Notes under the pieces: model-generated
What the model was told of the DNA's origin: nothing
Database searches by the model: none
The model's input: only the letters and a program-made list of their open reading frames with translations
Assembly: GCA_026119855.1 (NCBI GenBank)
Contig: JAOWBW010000222.1
Location: forward strand, 1,456,667-1,520,666
Reading direction: 5' to 3'
Origin: Campanula takesimana
Lineage: Eukaryota > Streptophyta > Magnoliopsida > Asterales > Campanulaceae
DNA length: 64,000 bases
In this document: one piece after another, positions 11,684-22,981 of the stretch
Layout: each line of letters begins with the position of its first letter
Numbering within the stretch: the stretch's first letter is position 1
Made by a program: the position numbers and the translations under genes

Positions 11684-13110
11684 ATGGCCTTTAACCTTTT
11701 TAGTCTTGATACCGAGGTTGCTAGTAATTACGAGAAGGATTTGTCGACCTTCGTGTATTCTTTCAAGACTCATCCCAAAAATGCTTTTATCAAAGATTTC
11801 GGGTTTCGAATTCTTTTTACTTTGCGGATATTGAAGCCGGATTGGGATTTGTTGAAGACCGCTGCAGCCTTTTGGGATTGTGATAGCCATACTTTCAATT
11901 TTTCGGCTAATGAAATGGTGCCGACTGTCGATGATTTTGGGGCCATTCTTGGTATGCCTTTGGCCGGTCGGATTGCCATCCTTAAGTATCACCGCGATGT
12001 TGTTGACTCTTGGGTTGACCTTCTGAATCTCCCTATTGGAGAGGTGAAGAAGATGATGCACGGGACCGTTCTTGACATATCTGAGCTTCCAATGTTTTTC
12101 AGCTTGCATTCGGAAGATGTCGCGGTTCAGTCTTTTAAGAGAAATGCCATGGCTGTCTATCTTTTCAGCGAGGTTCTGTTTGTCGCTCCTCTGGGTATTG
12201 CGGATGCGCAGTTGGCTGAGATTGTGTTGCAGGCGAAGGAGCAACAATTCAGTATAATCCCTCTCATAGTGGGGGAAACTTTGCATGGTTTGGAAGAATT
12301 GCATCGTACGGGCGGGATGCAACGAGGAAGCCCCTTGCTTTTGACCATATGGCTTCGAGAGCATTTCAGGCTTTATGCGTCGGATGGTGACCTTTCTCCT
12401 TTTGCTGTTCATAGAAGACGACTGTTGATTCGAAACCTGACCAAAGAGGGTTGGAGGAAATTCTTTGCTTCTCGTCTTACAGCTGACATTGAGTGGTGCC
12501 CTTCTTCTTGGGGTCTTCGCCCTTTTGTGGAATGGACCTTCGGTTTCTGCATGTGGTTTTACCCTGGTTGAGAGATTCTTCGTTTTACCAACCAGAACGG
12601 GTTCTGAGGCAGTTTGGCCATCAACAGATAATTCCTTTTCCGAGGAACGGGATGCTTCGTCCAGTTTCTTACATGGGTCCGGACTTCTCCAGTGAACTCC
12701 AGTCGGCTTGGGAAGATGACCGTCATCAGTGGGCTTCCGTCCCTCTGCATCGGGGTAGTATCTTTCTTCCCGAGACTTACTTGGATCATTTGTTTGTTAC
12801 CGTTTACCGCGGCATTACTTGGGTAGATGCTCTTCGGGCTGAATTGTTAGGGAAAGACTTTGAGCCTAGCAGTGCTTTGAGATACAAGGAAGCTACTGCT
12901 GATGTGAACAACATTCTTACTGACCCTTTCGGTACCCATTTGGATGACTTTTATGCTCGGAGGCGTTCTGTTGCGCAGAAGGTTTCGGTCCGTATCAGTG
13001 TTCCTAGACCTCCCAAGAAGAGTAGGATTGATGGTCGTTCGGGTGGCCCTTCAAAGGCCAAGAGAAAATTAGATTTTTCCGAGTACCCCAAGAGATTGCA
13101 AATAAAATAG
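11684..13110 (+). pseudogene. Antisense ORF of Gypsy-B, DUF7745/PMD-like, one frameshift
   Basis: This plus-strand gene runs opposite to the host element. The first frame is open from ATG 11684 (MAFNLFSLDT) to 12571. The second is open from about 12493 to the stop at 13110, so one frameshift lies between 12493 and 12571. Together they give about 475 codons. Features seen: an aromatic F-W-D-C-D-S-H-T-F motif followed by V-P-T-V-D-D-F-G-A-I-L-G-M-P, as in DUF7745/aminotransferase-like plant mobile domains, then L-R-Q-F-G-H-Q-Q and a basic C-terminus (PPKKSRID, KAKRKLDF) that could be a nuclear signal. An AATAAA is at 13193-13198. Extra antisense ORFs at this position are known in Tat-lineage elements. 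The function is unknown. Confidence 0.7.
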
Positions 13111-13261
13111 ACCACTTGTTTAGGATTTAATGTTTTATGTCTTTTAATAGCTCAACATTTTCATTGTATTGATCAAAATAATTCAGTGAATGAATAAAAA
13201 TTGCATCTCGTTAATTTGAAATGATTTGGGGTATTTTTTATGATTTAGATCGCACCCGAGG

Positions 13262-13316
13262 GTTGCCTACGTTCCTCTAGTGTAGAGGCTCAGGTCTCCG
13301 TAGTTCAAACAAACGA
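13262..13316 (-). other. ACTACG/CGTAG hairpin motif, copy 2
   Basis: Outer arms at 13267-13271 and 13299-13303, perfect 6-bp inner arms CCTCTA (13274-13279) and TAGAGG (13283-13288) with a 3-nt loop. It lies between integrase and the antisense ORF. Confidence 0.7.
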
Positions 13317-13349
13317 AGACCATTTTTTTTTGTGTGCACCCTGTTTTTT

Positions 13350-13446
13350 GCCTAGACCGCCCTTTCGGGTTTTCAATCTAGCGGGCTTCTTTTTTGCACG
13401 TGCTCTAATTTTTGCCTAGGCCGCCCTTGCGGGTTTTCAACCTAGC
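13350..13446 (-). other. Two CTAGR hairpins with GNRA-type loops
   Basis: On the minus strand each unit reads CTAGR-TTGAAAA-CCC-GNAA-GGG-CGG-YCTAG. Copy at 13352-13381: arms CTAGA/TCTAG and loop GAAA. Copy at 13416-13445: arms CTAGG/CCTAG and loop GCAA. The arm change is compensatory. A T-run follows at about 13451-13472. Related copies are at 35689-35718 and 36358-36385 in Gypsy-C. Confidence 0.65.
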
Positions 13447-13491
13447 GAGCTTTTTTTTTTTTTTTTTTTTTAAAAAAATGGTCTTCGTTTA

Positions 13492-14840
13492 TTAAGCGTA
13501 GAATCTCTTCAGCTTGTCAAGGTTGACTTCCTTCGGTAGCTGATCTCCATCTAAATCCACGAGTCGGACTGCACCGCCGCTTAGTTTCTTCTTGACCACG
13601 TACGGACCGATCCATCAGGGTCCCCATTTTCCAAGGGGGTTCATGGCATTAGGAGGATGTTTTCTTAGGACCAAATCTCCCACATTGATGTTTTGAGGCG
13701 TCACCTTTTTGTTGAAAGCCCTTGCCATTCTTTGTTGATAGGCTCTCGTATGTTTGAGTGCCCTTAGCCTTTTCTCGTCGAGTAGAGCTAGCTGTTCATA
13801 CCGAATTTGCATCCAATCGATTTCATTGACTTGGTTCTTAAGGAGGACCCGTAGGGATGGGACTTCGAGCTCTATTGGGAGTACAACTTCGGAACCATAC
13901 ACTAGTGCATAAGGAGTTTCTCCAGTTGCTGTCCGTATTGACGTGCGGTAGCCCCACAATGCTAGAGGTAGCTTCTCGGGCCAATCCCTTCCGGTGGAGG
14001 CCATTTTCTTCATAATGGTCTCGATTGTCTTATTAGCTGCTTCTACCGCGCCGTTTGCTTGAGGGCGGTATGGAGATGACTTGTGCTTAGTAATCTTGTA
14101 TTCTACCAGGAGCGCGTCCATCTCCTTCTCAAAGTGAGAACCGTTGTCTGAGATGATTTCATGAGGAACACCGTATCGGCATATGATGTGGGTCTTCACG
14201 AATTCGGCCACTTTCTTGGCGTTGAGAACCCGGTAAGCCTGTGCTTCGACCCATTTTGTAAAATAGTCCACGGCTACTAGGACGAAAGATTGTCCGTTAC
14301 TGCCAGTAGGGTGAACTTTGCCGATGATGTCTATGCCCCAACAAGAGAAAGGCCATGGCCTGGTCATGTTGTAAAGTTGTGAGGGTGGAGCGTGCTGTAG
14401 GTTGGCATGGAATTGGCATTTGGCGCACCTTTTGACTTTCTCGATGCAGTCTCTTTCCATGGTACTCCAATAATAACCCATGTGGAGTATCTTCTTGGTC
14501 AACATAAACCCGTTCATGTGGGGCCCACATTCACCCTCGTGGATCTCATGCATTATTTCTTGAGCTTCAGTCTCACTTGCGCATAGGAGATTGACCCCTT
14601 CGTGGTGCCTTTTGTAGACTCCGTCTCCAATTAGTACATATCGAGAGACTAGCCTTTGCAACGCCATCTGAGACTTCTTATTGCTATCCTCGGGATAAGT
14701 GCCATTATTAAGAAAATTCATGATATCTGAATACCACGGGGAGTTTTCCTGGACCTCGTTGATTTCGATACTCATGCAGTATGCCGGACTATTCCTTCGG
14801 GAAATTTTAAAGGGCTTCACCATTTTTCCCTCAGGCATTT
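13492..14840 (-). pseudogene. Integrase of Gypsy-B
   Basis: This is the last pol domain and inserts the element cDNA. Reading down from 14840: an HHCC zinc region (HEIHEGECG ... CAKCQ), then a DDE core with D in WGIDIIG, D in ISDNGSHF and E in GAVEAANKTIE, then a C-terminal region with W-I-G-P-Y-V-V-K-K and L-K-R-F-Y-A before TAA at 13492-13494. One TGA at 13615-13617 interrupts the frame shortly before the end, where related proteins usually have Trp or another residue. All catalytic residues are present. The frame differs from that of the upstream RT region. Confidence 0.9.
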
Positions 14841-15230
14841 CGACCAGTGAAGCGATGGTGGCTAGTTTATCAGTGAAACGGTTCTTGTCCCTTGGCAGGT
14901 AGTTGAAGGTGATTTCTTGAAACTGTTCAACCAACTCCTCGTGATGTTGACCATACCGTTGTAGAGTTGAGTCTTGAATCTTCCATTTTCCAGATGTCTG
15001 ATTGATGATGAGTAAGGAATCGCCAAATACCTCTCAGCTCATGACATTTCTCTCGAGGGCCTCTTCGAGCCCTGCTATGCATGCTTCGTACTCGGTGATG
15101 TTGTTGGTGGCCTCAAATTCGAGGCGGATAGAAATTGGAGTATAGATGTCCTTTGGATTGACAAGTAACATCCCTATGCCATATCCATGCTTATTGGCCG
15201 CGCCATCGAAAAAAAAGTTGCCACTTATTT
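14841..15230 (-). pseudogene. Second RNase H (aRNH-type) of Gypsy-B
   Basis: Between the retroviral-type RNase H and integrase lies a second RNase H-like block. It starts with Q-L-F-F-D-G-A-A-N (first catalytic Asp), followed by E-A-T-N-N-I-T-E-Y-E-A-C, G-D-S-L-L-I-I-N-Q and the C-terminal L-P-R-D-K-N-R-F-T-D-K-L-A-T. Tat-lineage elements are known for such an additional archaeal-type RNase H. A frameshift falls exactly in an 8-A run near 15210-15217, putting the first Asp motif out of frame with the upstream domain. A TGA near 15036 lies just before the E-V-F-G-D-S motif. Confidence 0.8.
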
Positions 15231-15868
15231 TCCTCTGTTGTAGCGCAAATTAAATGCTCGTCGGGGAACTGTACATCTTCCCCCTTCACTTCGTCACACG
15301 AAAATTCCGCAAGCTGATCACTGAACACTGTCCCCCTGATGGATTTGAGTGTGACGTAAGTGATACCGTAGCCGGCGAGAATGAAGTACCATTTGGCTAT
15401 TCTTGTTGACATGAAGGGCTTCTCGAAGATGTAGCAGAGCGGGTCTACTTTTGCTACCAACTTGATTGGGAAGGCCTCCATGTAATGCTTGAGCTTTTGA
15501 GTAACCCAAACCAATGCCGCACAAGACTTCTCTATGACAGAGTAGTGCTTCTCAGCTCTTTGAAACCGGCGGCTGAAAAAGTAGATAGCATTCTCTTTTG
15601 TGGAGTCTCGTTGTTCTTTTGCTAACATAGCCCCTAGGGCTTCATCATTGACAGTGAGATAAAGCAAGAGGGGCTTCTCCTTGTGCGGTGGAACCAAAAC
15701 TGGAGGGCATGTCAAGTAATGCTTCACTTGGTCGAAGGCTTCTTGGCAAGCATCGGTCCATTCTAGAGCCACATTCTTCTTGAGTAGCTTGAAGATCGGC
15801 TCACACATGGAAGTGAGTTGGTGCACAAACCGACTGATGTATTGAAGTCTGCCCATGAAACCCTTGAT
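15191..15868 (-). pseudogene. RT thumb/connection and RNase H of Gypsy-B
   Basis: It begins at GFMGRLQYISRF, the conserved stretch after RT, and continues with L-L-Y-L-T-V-N-D-E-A-L-G-A-M-L and Y-S-V-I-E-K-S-C-A-A-L-V-W. This is the RT connection and the RNase H found in all Gypsy elements. It is separated from the RT core by TGA near 16019 and TAA near 15866. It is in the same frame as RT. Confidence 0.85.
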
Positions 15869-16021
15869 TTATTTCTGCGTCTTTGGGGGAGGCATGTCAA
15901 TGATTGCCTTGATCTTGGAGGGATCGGCTTCAATTCCCCTCTCAGTGACCATGTAACTGAGAACCTTTCCTCTGATGACCCCAAAAGTGCACTTTGTGGG
16001 ATTGAGTCTCATGTTGTGTTG

Positions 16022-16876
16022 TCAGAGTCGTTCAAAGAACTTGCGAAGATCGATCAAGTGTTGACCGTTGGTTCCCTTTGAATGGATGATCATGTCGTCT
16101 ATATAGACCTCGATCTCTTTATGAATCATGTCATGGAATAGATCCGTAACATCCTTTTGGTAGGTAGCCCCAGCGTTCCTTAACCCGAACGGCATGACTG
16201 TGTAGCAGAAAGTGCCCCATGGTGTTGTGAAAGCTGTCTTGTGTTGGTCCTCTTTGGACATGAGAATCTGATTGTAACCGACAAAACCGTCCACAAATGA
16301 GCGGACTTCATAGTTGGCAGTCGAATCGACGAGCATGTCGATGTTTGGTAGTGGAAAACCATCTTTCGGGGAAGCTTTGTTCAAATCCCGGAAGTCCACA
16401 CAAACACGAACCTTGCCATTTGCCTTTTTGACTGTCACAATGTTGGCTAGCCAAGTCGGATACTCGATGACTTTGATGAAACCCAAACTGAGGAGCTTTT
16501 CAATCTCTTCTTTGACTTGTAGGGACCATTCTGGTTTGATATTTCTGAGCTTCTGCTTTACAGGTTTGGCGTCCTCTCTGATCGGAATTCTGTGCTCTAC
16601 GACCTTTCTGTCCAAACCCGGCATGTCTTTGTACGACCATGCGAATACATCCACAAATTCTTTGAGCAGTGCAGTCAATCTGTCTCTGTCTTCTCCCTTG
16701 AAGAAGCTACCTATCTTCGTTTCTTTCGGCTCTTCGTCGGTACCCAGATTAACAACATGCAATTCCTCATCAGCCCCTGGACCATTTTCACCACGACAAC
16801 GAACCTGTTGAGCTAGTTCATTTAGGTATGTTATGTTTTCGTGGTCTAATTCATCATAATTTGAATCGTTATTAAC
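16022..16876 (-). pseudogene. Reverse transcriptase of Gypsy-B
   Basis: Copies element RNA into DNA. The motifs in order are: DVFAWSYKDMPG, KQKLRNIKPEW, VCVDFRDLNKASPKD, SFVDGFVGYNQI, AFTTPWGTFCYTVMPFGL and the catalytic VYIDDMIIHSK (YxDD box). It has the expected size for the RT core. The frame stops at TGA near 16019 after RKFFERL, and upstream at TAA near 16877. One unusual residue is Val in SFVDGF, where related elements mostly have Met. No active enzyme can be made from this copy without suppression of the stops. Confidence 0.92.
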
Positions 16877-16879
16877 TTG

Positions 16880-18259
16880 TTAATTAAGTTCGTTATTAGT
16901 TAATTCATCATTTATGATGTTTACAATCTCGGGGTACTCAGAAATATCGAATTTTTCATTAGCAAAGAAAGGAAACACACGCTCGGCTATGGCCTCCATA
17001 TCCTCTTGGGTGAGGGAATTAGAAACACTCTCGGACTCGAAAGCAAGTGTGAGCCGCACTTCCTTTGTTGCTGTGCGGGGTATGCAACCCATTTCTCGGA
17101 CTAAAACTTCCTCGGATACCATGGGCCCCTTCGTAGAGTACCAGTTATTGATTGGCTCGGAGCTTGGCTGGATCTTGCTGATAGATGGACTCTCCATTTC
17201 TGTGTTGTTGGAGATGGCGTTGACTTGATAATCATCCATGACGCAAAATTCTTCGAACATGGAGGCTAGATCGGTCAGTCCTTCCCCCACGGTAATCTCT
17301 ACTTCAGACTCTATAGTCACTTTCTTGCCCCACCACTCTTGGGGTGACATTGGAGTAGGCTCCCTTTCTTGTATCGGAATTTCACAATCAGTGAAGATCT
17401 CGAGACCGGGCTTTCTGACGCCCTTGTTGTTAACCCATGGCTCAGGAAAGATCATGTACGGAACATCTTCCCTTTGGCGAACAAAATAACCGTTCAGTAT
17501 GTTGCGGTAAGGCCTCAAGTTGGGGATTTTATATTGTCGACCTTCTTTGCGAGCTCGGGTCTTTTGATTCTTGATCGCTTGCTCGTATTTTAAGTCATCT
17601 TCAGTAGGCTCGTATCCCAAACCAAACTTGTTTCTGACAAAATGAATCTCTACGGGGTGCAATATTCCTTGTTGATGCTTCCCTAGGCCTAGACCGGGAA
17701 AGTGATTCATGTTCCTCATCATGCGGAGGATCATAAGATTGTGGATGGTGACATTCTCGGCCATGACAGTGACTATCTCGTCCCCATTTCTGATCTTGAC
17801 ACACTGATGGAGAGTGGAAGGGACAGCATTGGAACTGTGGATCCATGGTCGGCCCAAAAGTAAGTTGAACGAAGACGGGACATCAAGTACTTGAAATGGG
17901 ACGGACATGATCATGCTTCCAAATTCGATATCAACTTCTAGCATTCACATGACTGTACGGGCAATGCTGTCGTACCCTCTAATGACTTGGGTAGAAGGTT
18001 GTAAATCGGAGCTTTTGAGCCCCAGTATGCCCATGAGTCGGCTAGGCATTAAGTTGAGTGCGGAACCACCGTCTACTAATACTCTTGAAATGGGTCTCCC
18101 CCTTGCCTTTACTTTGAGGTAGATAGCTTCATTGTGATCGGACCCAAATGGCGGGAGGTCCATGTCGGCAAAAGTGATGACATTTCCGAAGTGAATGTGA
18201 CCTATCATTACTGTGAGGTCTTCGGGAGTTGTGTCGAGAGAGACTGATGTGTCATCCAA
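16880..18259 (-). pseudogene. Aspartic protease region and linker of Gypsy-B
   Basis: The protease block has V-L-V-D-G-G-S-A-L-N-L-M-P near 18057-18095, which is the Tat form of the active site, with the second conserved patch L-L-G-R-P-W-I-H. A TGA at 17942-17944 separates the two. The following 300 residues form the long Tat-type linker (G-L-G-L-G, NKFGLGYEPTEDD, acidic C-terminus) that connects protease and RT. Upstream frameshifts near 18255 and 18460 separate it from gag. Confidence 0.8.
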
Positions 18260-19422
18260 GTTTTTGATGATGAGGTCTCGGTGCTTCTTTGATGATGCAA
18301 ATAAGGTCCGAGATGGATATGTTGGCTTGCGTCTTCTTGAGTTGTGTCAATAAAGGGTCTTCGGGTGCATCTTGTGCTTTTGATCTTTGAGAAGAGGTGT
18401 TGGTTTCTGTATTCGTGGGAACCGAGGCGCTCGCTATTACCCAGCCACTGCGGGTGAGCACATTCACGGACTTGGAGCTTCTTCTTCCTATTCTCTAAGA
18501 CTTCCCTCATAACTTCATCATAAGTCACAACATAACAAGAATTGTCAAGTTTATTCATGCCATCGGAGCCCTCATTCACAAATGGGATCGAATGAGTGGT
18601 TCCTTCAAACTCTCCTACCTCTATTACATTGACACCACCCTCATTAGGGATTATGAATTCCTTCTTGTCTATAAGGTCTTGGATGGTGTTGCGGATGGAG
18701 AAGCATTCCTCGGTGAGGTGGCCGGTGCATTGATGGTAGTCCCACCACTTGTGGTGGGCATGGTTGGGACGGAGCGGTTGTGGTTGCTTGTACCCTTGGA
18801 GAGGAGTGATTTTTCCCTTGGCCTTTAGAAATTCATAGGCCTCGGTGATGGTCATGCCATTGAGAGGAGTGTAGACGCGGTCGTTTTGGAACCACTTGCC
18901 TTGTGGTGGAGGGACCCTTTTGTAATTCCCCTTGTCAGTAGTAACGGCATTAACAGAAGCCTCTTTGTTTGAGCTAGAGGCGGCCTTGTAACGGAAAGTA
19001 GGAGTGTCTTTCTTTATCTCCTTGAGCAAGTCATCCATGCGTACCCCTGCCTCATACATTTGGGAGAAGTCGGAGTAGCAAGCCTCACTTAGGTGGGTGC
19101 GGAGATCAATCTTGAGACACTTGAGGAAGATGTCCATTTGCTCTTTCGTGTTTGGCCTCTCAACAATTGCAGAGAGCTTGTCATTCCATCTCCTTGTGAA
19201 GTCAATGAAGGACTCGTTGTCTCTTTGAGTGGTGTTCTCGAGCTCTTTCCTTGTGGGCCGGTGAGTGGTGTTGCCTTGATATTGATTTTTGAAGGCAAGT
19301 ATAGCGGCATCCCAATCAAGACGGACAGTGAGCGGGAGAGTTGCATACCAATCCTTTGCCGCCCCCTCGAGAGTAAGAGGAAAGCATTGAGCCATCACCT
19401 TTGGGGAGACCTTCTTAGGAAC
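18208..19422 (-). pseudogene. Gag of Gypsy-B, C-terminal part
   Basis: The capsid protein continues here after the LTR-S insertion. Conserved Gag core: KVMAQCFPLTLEGAAKDWY, FKNQYQGNTTHRPTRKELE, FTRRWNDKLS, FLKCLKIDLRTHL. Near the C-terminus lies YHQCTGHLTEEC followed by IQDLID. The first Cys expected in this zinc-like motif is Trp here (W-D-Y-H), while Gypsy-A keeps Cys (C-R-Y-H). The core is very close to the Gag of Gypsy-C (36768-37769). Frame is lost near 18460. Confidence 0.9.
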
Positions 19423-22405
19423 CATAGTGTCACACCCCGGAAATTCTAAAAATCCATAAATCTAAAATTTACATAATTAACATTTCCAAAAAATGCTAAA
19501 TACCAAACCGGGCGCGTGAATTCTACTATAAACCAATACCAACAAACAATACTTCAACGAGATTATAACTCGGAGACTAGAAACAAATGCGGAAGCAAGA
19601 ACAACTGTTAATAATATAAATTCCCAAAGGACCACAGTAAATACATAACCCTGGACGACCACGACCTTTCAACCATATACAAAGAGGCTCTGAAGAGTAA
19701 CTACCCCAAAGGCGATCAACCTGCTCAGAAGACTCCCGATACAACGGACCTCAAACGATACCCCTTGCTTTCCTGGGGGGGGGGGGGTTAAGGAAAAACA
19801 ATTTGAAACAAGAAACGGGGTGAGATAAAATCTCAGTAAGTTACTAAATGCATCTACATGGCATAAATATCATGCAAATCAATTGTATAACTGAGCAAGT
19901 AAATCATATAACAACAAAAGAGAAAGCTCCCTATCGCCAACCGTCCCATACCGGTTGGAAATAACGACTAACTCATCATGCAGCACATAAGACTGAAATA
20001 AACACGTTACAAAGGATACTGAGCCAAGGTTTAAACCAAAGTATATAACAATTGCTGCGCAGCTTGAACCAATTCCAATCAACCAATCTTCGTGTTAGCA
20101 TAAACAGCTGAAGACATCCAATCAACGTAGCAGCATAAGAGCTGAAGGAAACCAATCAACCCATCTTCATAGTAGCATAATAGCTGAAGAGAAAACCCCG
20201 GTACCGGAACCAATAACAACAAGGGGACGATGACACACAGTCAAAGCCCAAAACCAATAGATATAATGCTCACAAAGGGGCTAGCTCATCTCACATCCAA
20301 GGCCAATCTGGAGGAGGGTAATAATGGGGCAAAACAATGGTCAAGAATTATAATGGACTCAGCTCATTGCCATTATAATCTTTCGCATCGCCCGAAACAA
20401 ACACAAATGCCAGCTGGGCTTTCAAATAAATGCCAAGTAATAAATACTAGCTTAGATAAACAAGTAGTGATTCCAAAGTAGGGAACCATACCAATTAATC
20501 ACCATAAAGGATGCAAACGATTACTCAAGAAGAGTTCAACAACAATAAACACAAGGAGTTTCTCATAAAAGAGTCCAAAAACATTGACCATTAAAACATA
20601 ATGATTCCAAGATAAGGCACGTACCAAATACATCCTATATATGATACCCACAAGTTAATCATAAAGAGCACAACCCAAACGGTCGCTCACAAATGGCACA
20701 ATGACTATTACCAAACTGACCCTAAACATTTACTCATAAAGATATACTAGGACTATGAACTCAACCATCTCATCACACCTGGAATTCCAAAGTAGGAAAT
20801 CAGAATGAATACACCTTAAGGTTAATCAAACCGTAAGTACCCAATTGCCAATTCACGCTTTACCTCCGTTCATAACGAACCAATTCTAAACACCCCAAAC
20901 GAATCCAAAAGGTTACACTTATTAGAACATGATCACGACCGGACTAAACCCTATACTTTGGTGTTCAATAACAACCCTCTAGGTACTATAGGACATCGCC
21001 GAAAACCTAGACCAAGTCTTACTCGAAAATCAATTCGATTGGAACAATCACGAACACATCATAAGATGCCCAAACATTCCCAAACAATACTTGATCAAAT
21101 TTCATAACACCATGGCTCACAAAGGAACCAATTTTAATTACTAAAGTGTTCCACGGTGCCCAACTAAGTCAACTAGAATAGTACTACGGAACCTAGACCG
21201 AGACTACACCTTGATCTTAAACCTCAACGAAAAGATAACCATTCTAATCTGGAACCGTGCGGCCAATAGGACCATTTCATAGCACTCGAAAAGAGCTTTA
21301 CAAAGATAGTTTACACGTCCAAAACGGAGTCCGGACAAAGGAGTTATGGCCTTCGAAAGATTGGACAAGAGAACAATGATTTTCACAGAAGGTAGAGGGG
21401 TGCGCGCGCCTCCCACCGACAGGGTGCGCGCGCCTCCCTGAATCAGATAGGAATGCGCCACAATGGGGAAGAAGGGTGCGCGCGCTTCATCACCAAGGGG
21501 TGCGCGCGCCTCCTGAGTTCAGAAGGAAAAACACCAACATGGAGCTGGAGGGTGCGCGCGCCTTCAAGAAAAGGGTGCGCGCCCCTCCTGCGCCGGACAG
21601 AGAGATCTACAGAATTTTTCCTGGGTTCTTCACATTTCCTTTACCCATTTCAATCCAACCCAAAATCAAAGCTCCCAACAAGAATAATAATGAACCAAAA
21701 CAACTTCTAAGCCTATAAGAGACTCATCTAGCAACATTTGAACAACCAAACCAAAGAATGACTCAAACACCCAAATTTCACAAAATATGAGTAATTTACA
21801 AATGGGTTCCAAACCAACCAAAGAAGCTATATATAACAAATAGAGCATCAATGGAGTTAATGATGAACCAATTTAGCATAAATGGGGGAAAAGTAACTTA
21901 CCCGGATTTTATCAAAGGTGAAGGATCTCGAAATTTCTTTGTTCTCTACGATCCTATCGACGATCTAGACATTTTTCATATTTTAAGAAATGAGAAATAA
22001 TGAGAGGAAGAGAAAGAAATGAAGAGAGAAGGAGAGAGGGACTTACCTTCTACCATGGCTATGGAGAGAGAGAGAGAGATGACTGGGAATGGAGGGAGGG
22101 TGAAAGTGAGGGAGGTGAGGGGAAAAGAGGGAATAAGTAGGATGACAACCTAGAATTTACACATAGACCCCCTCCCCTACACACTAACTCAATCATCTTA
22201 TATTCCCCACTAACATTTAAGACCCAACACTCTATACTAGCACAATTAACCAATTAAATGCTAGGCACGACCACATCATGAAGCCCAAAATGCACACATA
22301 AATATTTAAATAACTAAATAATTTAAATAAATAAATAAGCCATAAATAAATAATTAAATATTTATTTCTAAGAAAATAGAGGCGGGTTCGGGTCGTTACA
22401 CATAG
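19423..22405. mobile_element. LTR-S, probable solo LTR, with TSD catag
   Basis: The sequence 19428-22400 (2973 bp) begins TGTCACACCCCGG and ends GGGTCGTTACA. It is flanked by CATAG at 19423-19427 and 22401-22405. Removing it and one CATAG restores the reading ...S-W-A-M / V-P-K-K-V of the Gypsy-B gag, matching Gypsy-C. I see no coding domain and no internal direct repeat, which points to a solo LTR of a long-LTR family such as a chromovirus (Tekay-like) element. Both ends are TG...CA and nearly mirror each other, so orientation is uncertain. It has a G13 run near 19775 and six GCGCGCGC-type motifs. Confidence 0.85.
21397..21590. promoter_or_regulatory. Six GGTGCGCGCGCC motifs in LTR-S
   Basis: Three pairs of GGGTGCGCGCGCCTCC-type motifs, each pair about 23 bp apart, at about 21400/21423, 21475/21499 and 21551/21574. 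A plus-strand TATATATA lies near 21828. The function is inferred from the same arrangement in the other families. Confidence 0.45.
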
Positions 22406-22927
22406 CCCAACTGTAAGTCTCGATGTGAGCCATCGGGCATGAGTTGCCCTTAACTTGCTAATGTCAGGCATTTTGAACTTGTCGGGGAGAGCGGCCATCG
22501 TGCTCATGAGAATGGATGACTGATAAAGGCTTGTGTTGGAGCCTTTTCCCATGTTGAGGCCGTCAAATTTCTGATCAATGTAGGACATGATGGAATCGAC
22601 CATTTTGTGGTCGTTGTTGTCGGTGCTTGGCTCCCCCACTTTTTTGGTACGGGCACTAACATATGGGCTTTCAAACAAACCTTGGGTCCATTCGGATTCC
22701 TCATTGTCGTTCACCCCCTTATTCTTGGAGAGCTTGAGGAGCTTGGCTTTCAATTGTTCGACCTCGGCCTCGTGGGCCGCTTGTTGGCTGTCAACATGAG
22801 TTTGCCACAAGTTTTCCTTGGTTTGAGCCTCTTGGTTAAGGGTAGAGACTTTTTGTTGGAGTGCTTGAACCATGGCAAAGAGCTGTTCGAGAGTCATGGC
22901 GTTGTTGGTGCTGGAGTCACCGGCCAT
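22406..22927 (-). pseudogene. Gag of Gypsy-B, N-terminal part
   Basis: Starts at ATG 22927 (MAGDSSTNNAMTLEQ) with a helical, probably coiled-coil region (VQALQQKVSTLNQEAQ). It continues through SYIDQKFDGLNMGKG and ALPDKFKMPDI, which match the Gypsy-C gag (SYIDQRLSGLNLHKG, ALPEKFKMPDI). One base is missing after KFKMPDISKL, which shifts the frame just before LTR-S. Copia-B is inserted about 50 bp upstream of the ATG. Confidence 0.85.
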
Positions 22928-22981
22928 TGATGATATAGAAGTTGTTGGAGTGATCGGTTCACGGACAAGCCTGTTGGATGA

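Noticed and set aside
11657..12412. 251-codon minus ORF opposite the antisense gene of Gypsy-B
   Set aside because: Shadow of the plus-strand DUF7745/PMD-like gene, which has recognisable motifs, ATG and AATAAA.
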